Shown here in pieces: positions 5,965 through 6,497 of a DNA stretch of 6,497 nucleotides. A program made the position numbers and the translations under genes. The notes beneath the pieces were generated by a model. That model worked only from the letters and a program-made list of their open reading frames with translations, did no database searches and was not told where the DNA came from. The stretch's first letter is position 1. Each line of letters starts with the position of its first letter. The DNA is from Chitinivibrionales bacterium (GTDB lineage Bacteria; Fibrobacterota; Chitinivibrionia; Chitinivibrionales; WJKA01), in assembly GCA_014729375.1 (NCBI GenBank), contig WJKA01000193.1, forward strand, positions 1 to 6,497, given 5' to 3'.

Positions 5965-6497
5965 GTGTATTTATCCCGTCTGACATTGCAGAATTTCAGG
6001 AATTTCAAAGAACAGGATATTGAGTTTTCACAGGAAGGCGCTTTGATAAAGGGATTGAATGGGTCTGGCAAGACAAATCTGCTTGAAGCGATGCATGTAT
6101 TATGCACCGGCCGCTCGCAGCGGGGTGCATCACGCCGCGATATGATCAAATCCGGGACCTCACATTATTTCATTGAGGCCGGGTTTAAAGGTGGGGGGGG
6201 GTCAGGAGAAGTCGTTGCGTCGATGGGATACGGTCGAGACAGGAATGCGGCAATGAAAATCGACAGCAAAAAAATCAGTTCATTTTCCGAATGGTTTGGC
6301 ATTGCGGGGATTGTTTCGTTTGGTCCCGATGATCTCAATCTGGTATATGGCCCGCCCGGGGGGCGGCGGCGCTTTCTCGACATTTTAATCAGTCAACTTT
6401 TACCGGACTATCTCGGCGATTGCGTCGGTTACCGGAAAAGCCTCCTTAACCGGAACAGGCTTCTTGCGATGAATGTCGGTGATATGCAACTGGCGGC
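5965..6497 (+). CDS. recF: DNA replication/repair protein RecF, N-terminal part (3' end outside window)
   Basis: From the GTG at 5965 the frame is open to the right edge: 177 codons plus two bases, about half of a usual RecF of 350-380 residues. RecF is a cytoplasmic SMC-like ATPase of the RecFOR pathway that helps load RecA at gaps and stalled forks. The N-terminus YLSRLTLQNFRNF (2-14) is typical. The Walker A motif is GLNGSGKT (30-37) followed by NLLEA. CTGRSQRG (47-54) matches the family's 'TGRSFR' region. FGPDDLNLVYGPPGGRRRFLD (119-139) and the Y156-L167 segment with RNRLL match the conserved 'GsPxxRRrFLD' and 'RNxLL' regions. An in-frame TGA at 5953 leaves GTG as the only sensible start; the Shine-Dalgarno is weak (GAG, 8 bases before). 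A nine-G run sits at codons 77-79 in a variable part. The usual neighbour dnaN is not upstream; a divergent AFOR gene is. Confidence 0.95.
   Translation, partial: MYLSRLTLQNFRNFKEQDIEFSQEGALIKGLNGSGKTNLLEAMHVLCTGRSQRGASRRDMIKSGTSHYFIEAGFKGGGGSGEVVASMGYGRDRNAAMKIDSKKISSFSEWFGIAGIVSFGPDDLNLVYGPPGGRRRFLDILISQLLPDYLGDCVGYRKSLLNRNRLLAMNVGDMQLA
6193..6201 (+). repeat. Nine-G homopolymer inside recF
   Basis: Nine consecutive G encode three glycines (residues 77-79). The RecF frame is the same on both sides, so the count is right modulo three in this assembly. Such tracts are prone to slippage in replication and to sequencing error. Confidence 0.95.

Noticed and set aside
5928..6383. Minus-strand open frames over the recF start
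   Set aside because: They are antisense to recF, whose frame carries the Walker A and other conserved motifs.

Overview
The window reads as a chromosomal segment of a Gram-negative, probably anaerobic bacterium. It holds two secreted carbohydrate-binding-type proteins, an orphan membrane-anchored sensor-like protein, an aldehyde ferredoxin oxidoreductase (AFOR) family enzyme and the start of recF. The mix of secreted multi-domain polysaccharide-binding proteins, a possible C-terminal sorting-type tail and an oxygen-sensitive tungsten/molybdenum enzyme family would fit an anaerobic member of the Fibrobacterota/FCB type. That placement is inference only, because no phylogenetic marker was aligned.

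Layout. (1) Positions 1-1169, plus strand: the 3' part of a gene that continues off the left edge, with a fibronectin type III (Fn3) domain followed by a CBM9-like domain. (2) Positions 1170-1378: a leader-like intergenic stretch with an orphan Shine-Dalgarno and tiny ORFs. (3) Positions 1379-2611, plus strand: a complete secreted paralogue of the first gene's C-terminal domain, with a signal peptide and an extra C-terminal tail, closed by a near-ideal intrinsic terminator (2635-2662). (4) Positions 2663-3055: no convincing gene, but several GC-rich hairpins and a candidate promoter. (5) Positions 3056-3841, plus strand: a 261-aa protein with one N-terminal membrane anchor and a sensor-like domain but no output domain. 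(6) Positions 3854-5776, minus strand: the 640-aa AFOR-family enzyme, convergent with the previous gene across 12 bp. (7) Positions 5777-5964: a divergent promoter region. (8) Positions 5965-6497, plus strand: the N-terminal 177 codons of recF, running off the right edge, starting with GTG and carrying a run of nine G.

The two CBM9-like genes plausibly work together outside the cell on a shared glycan ligand. The other genes do not form an evident pathway with them or with each other. The sequence shows no clear new multi-gene system. The points most worth following are the tandem CBM9-like pair, the sensor-like protein without an output domain, the degenerate cluster motif in the AFOR enzyme and the poly-G tract inside recF.
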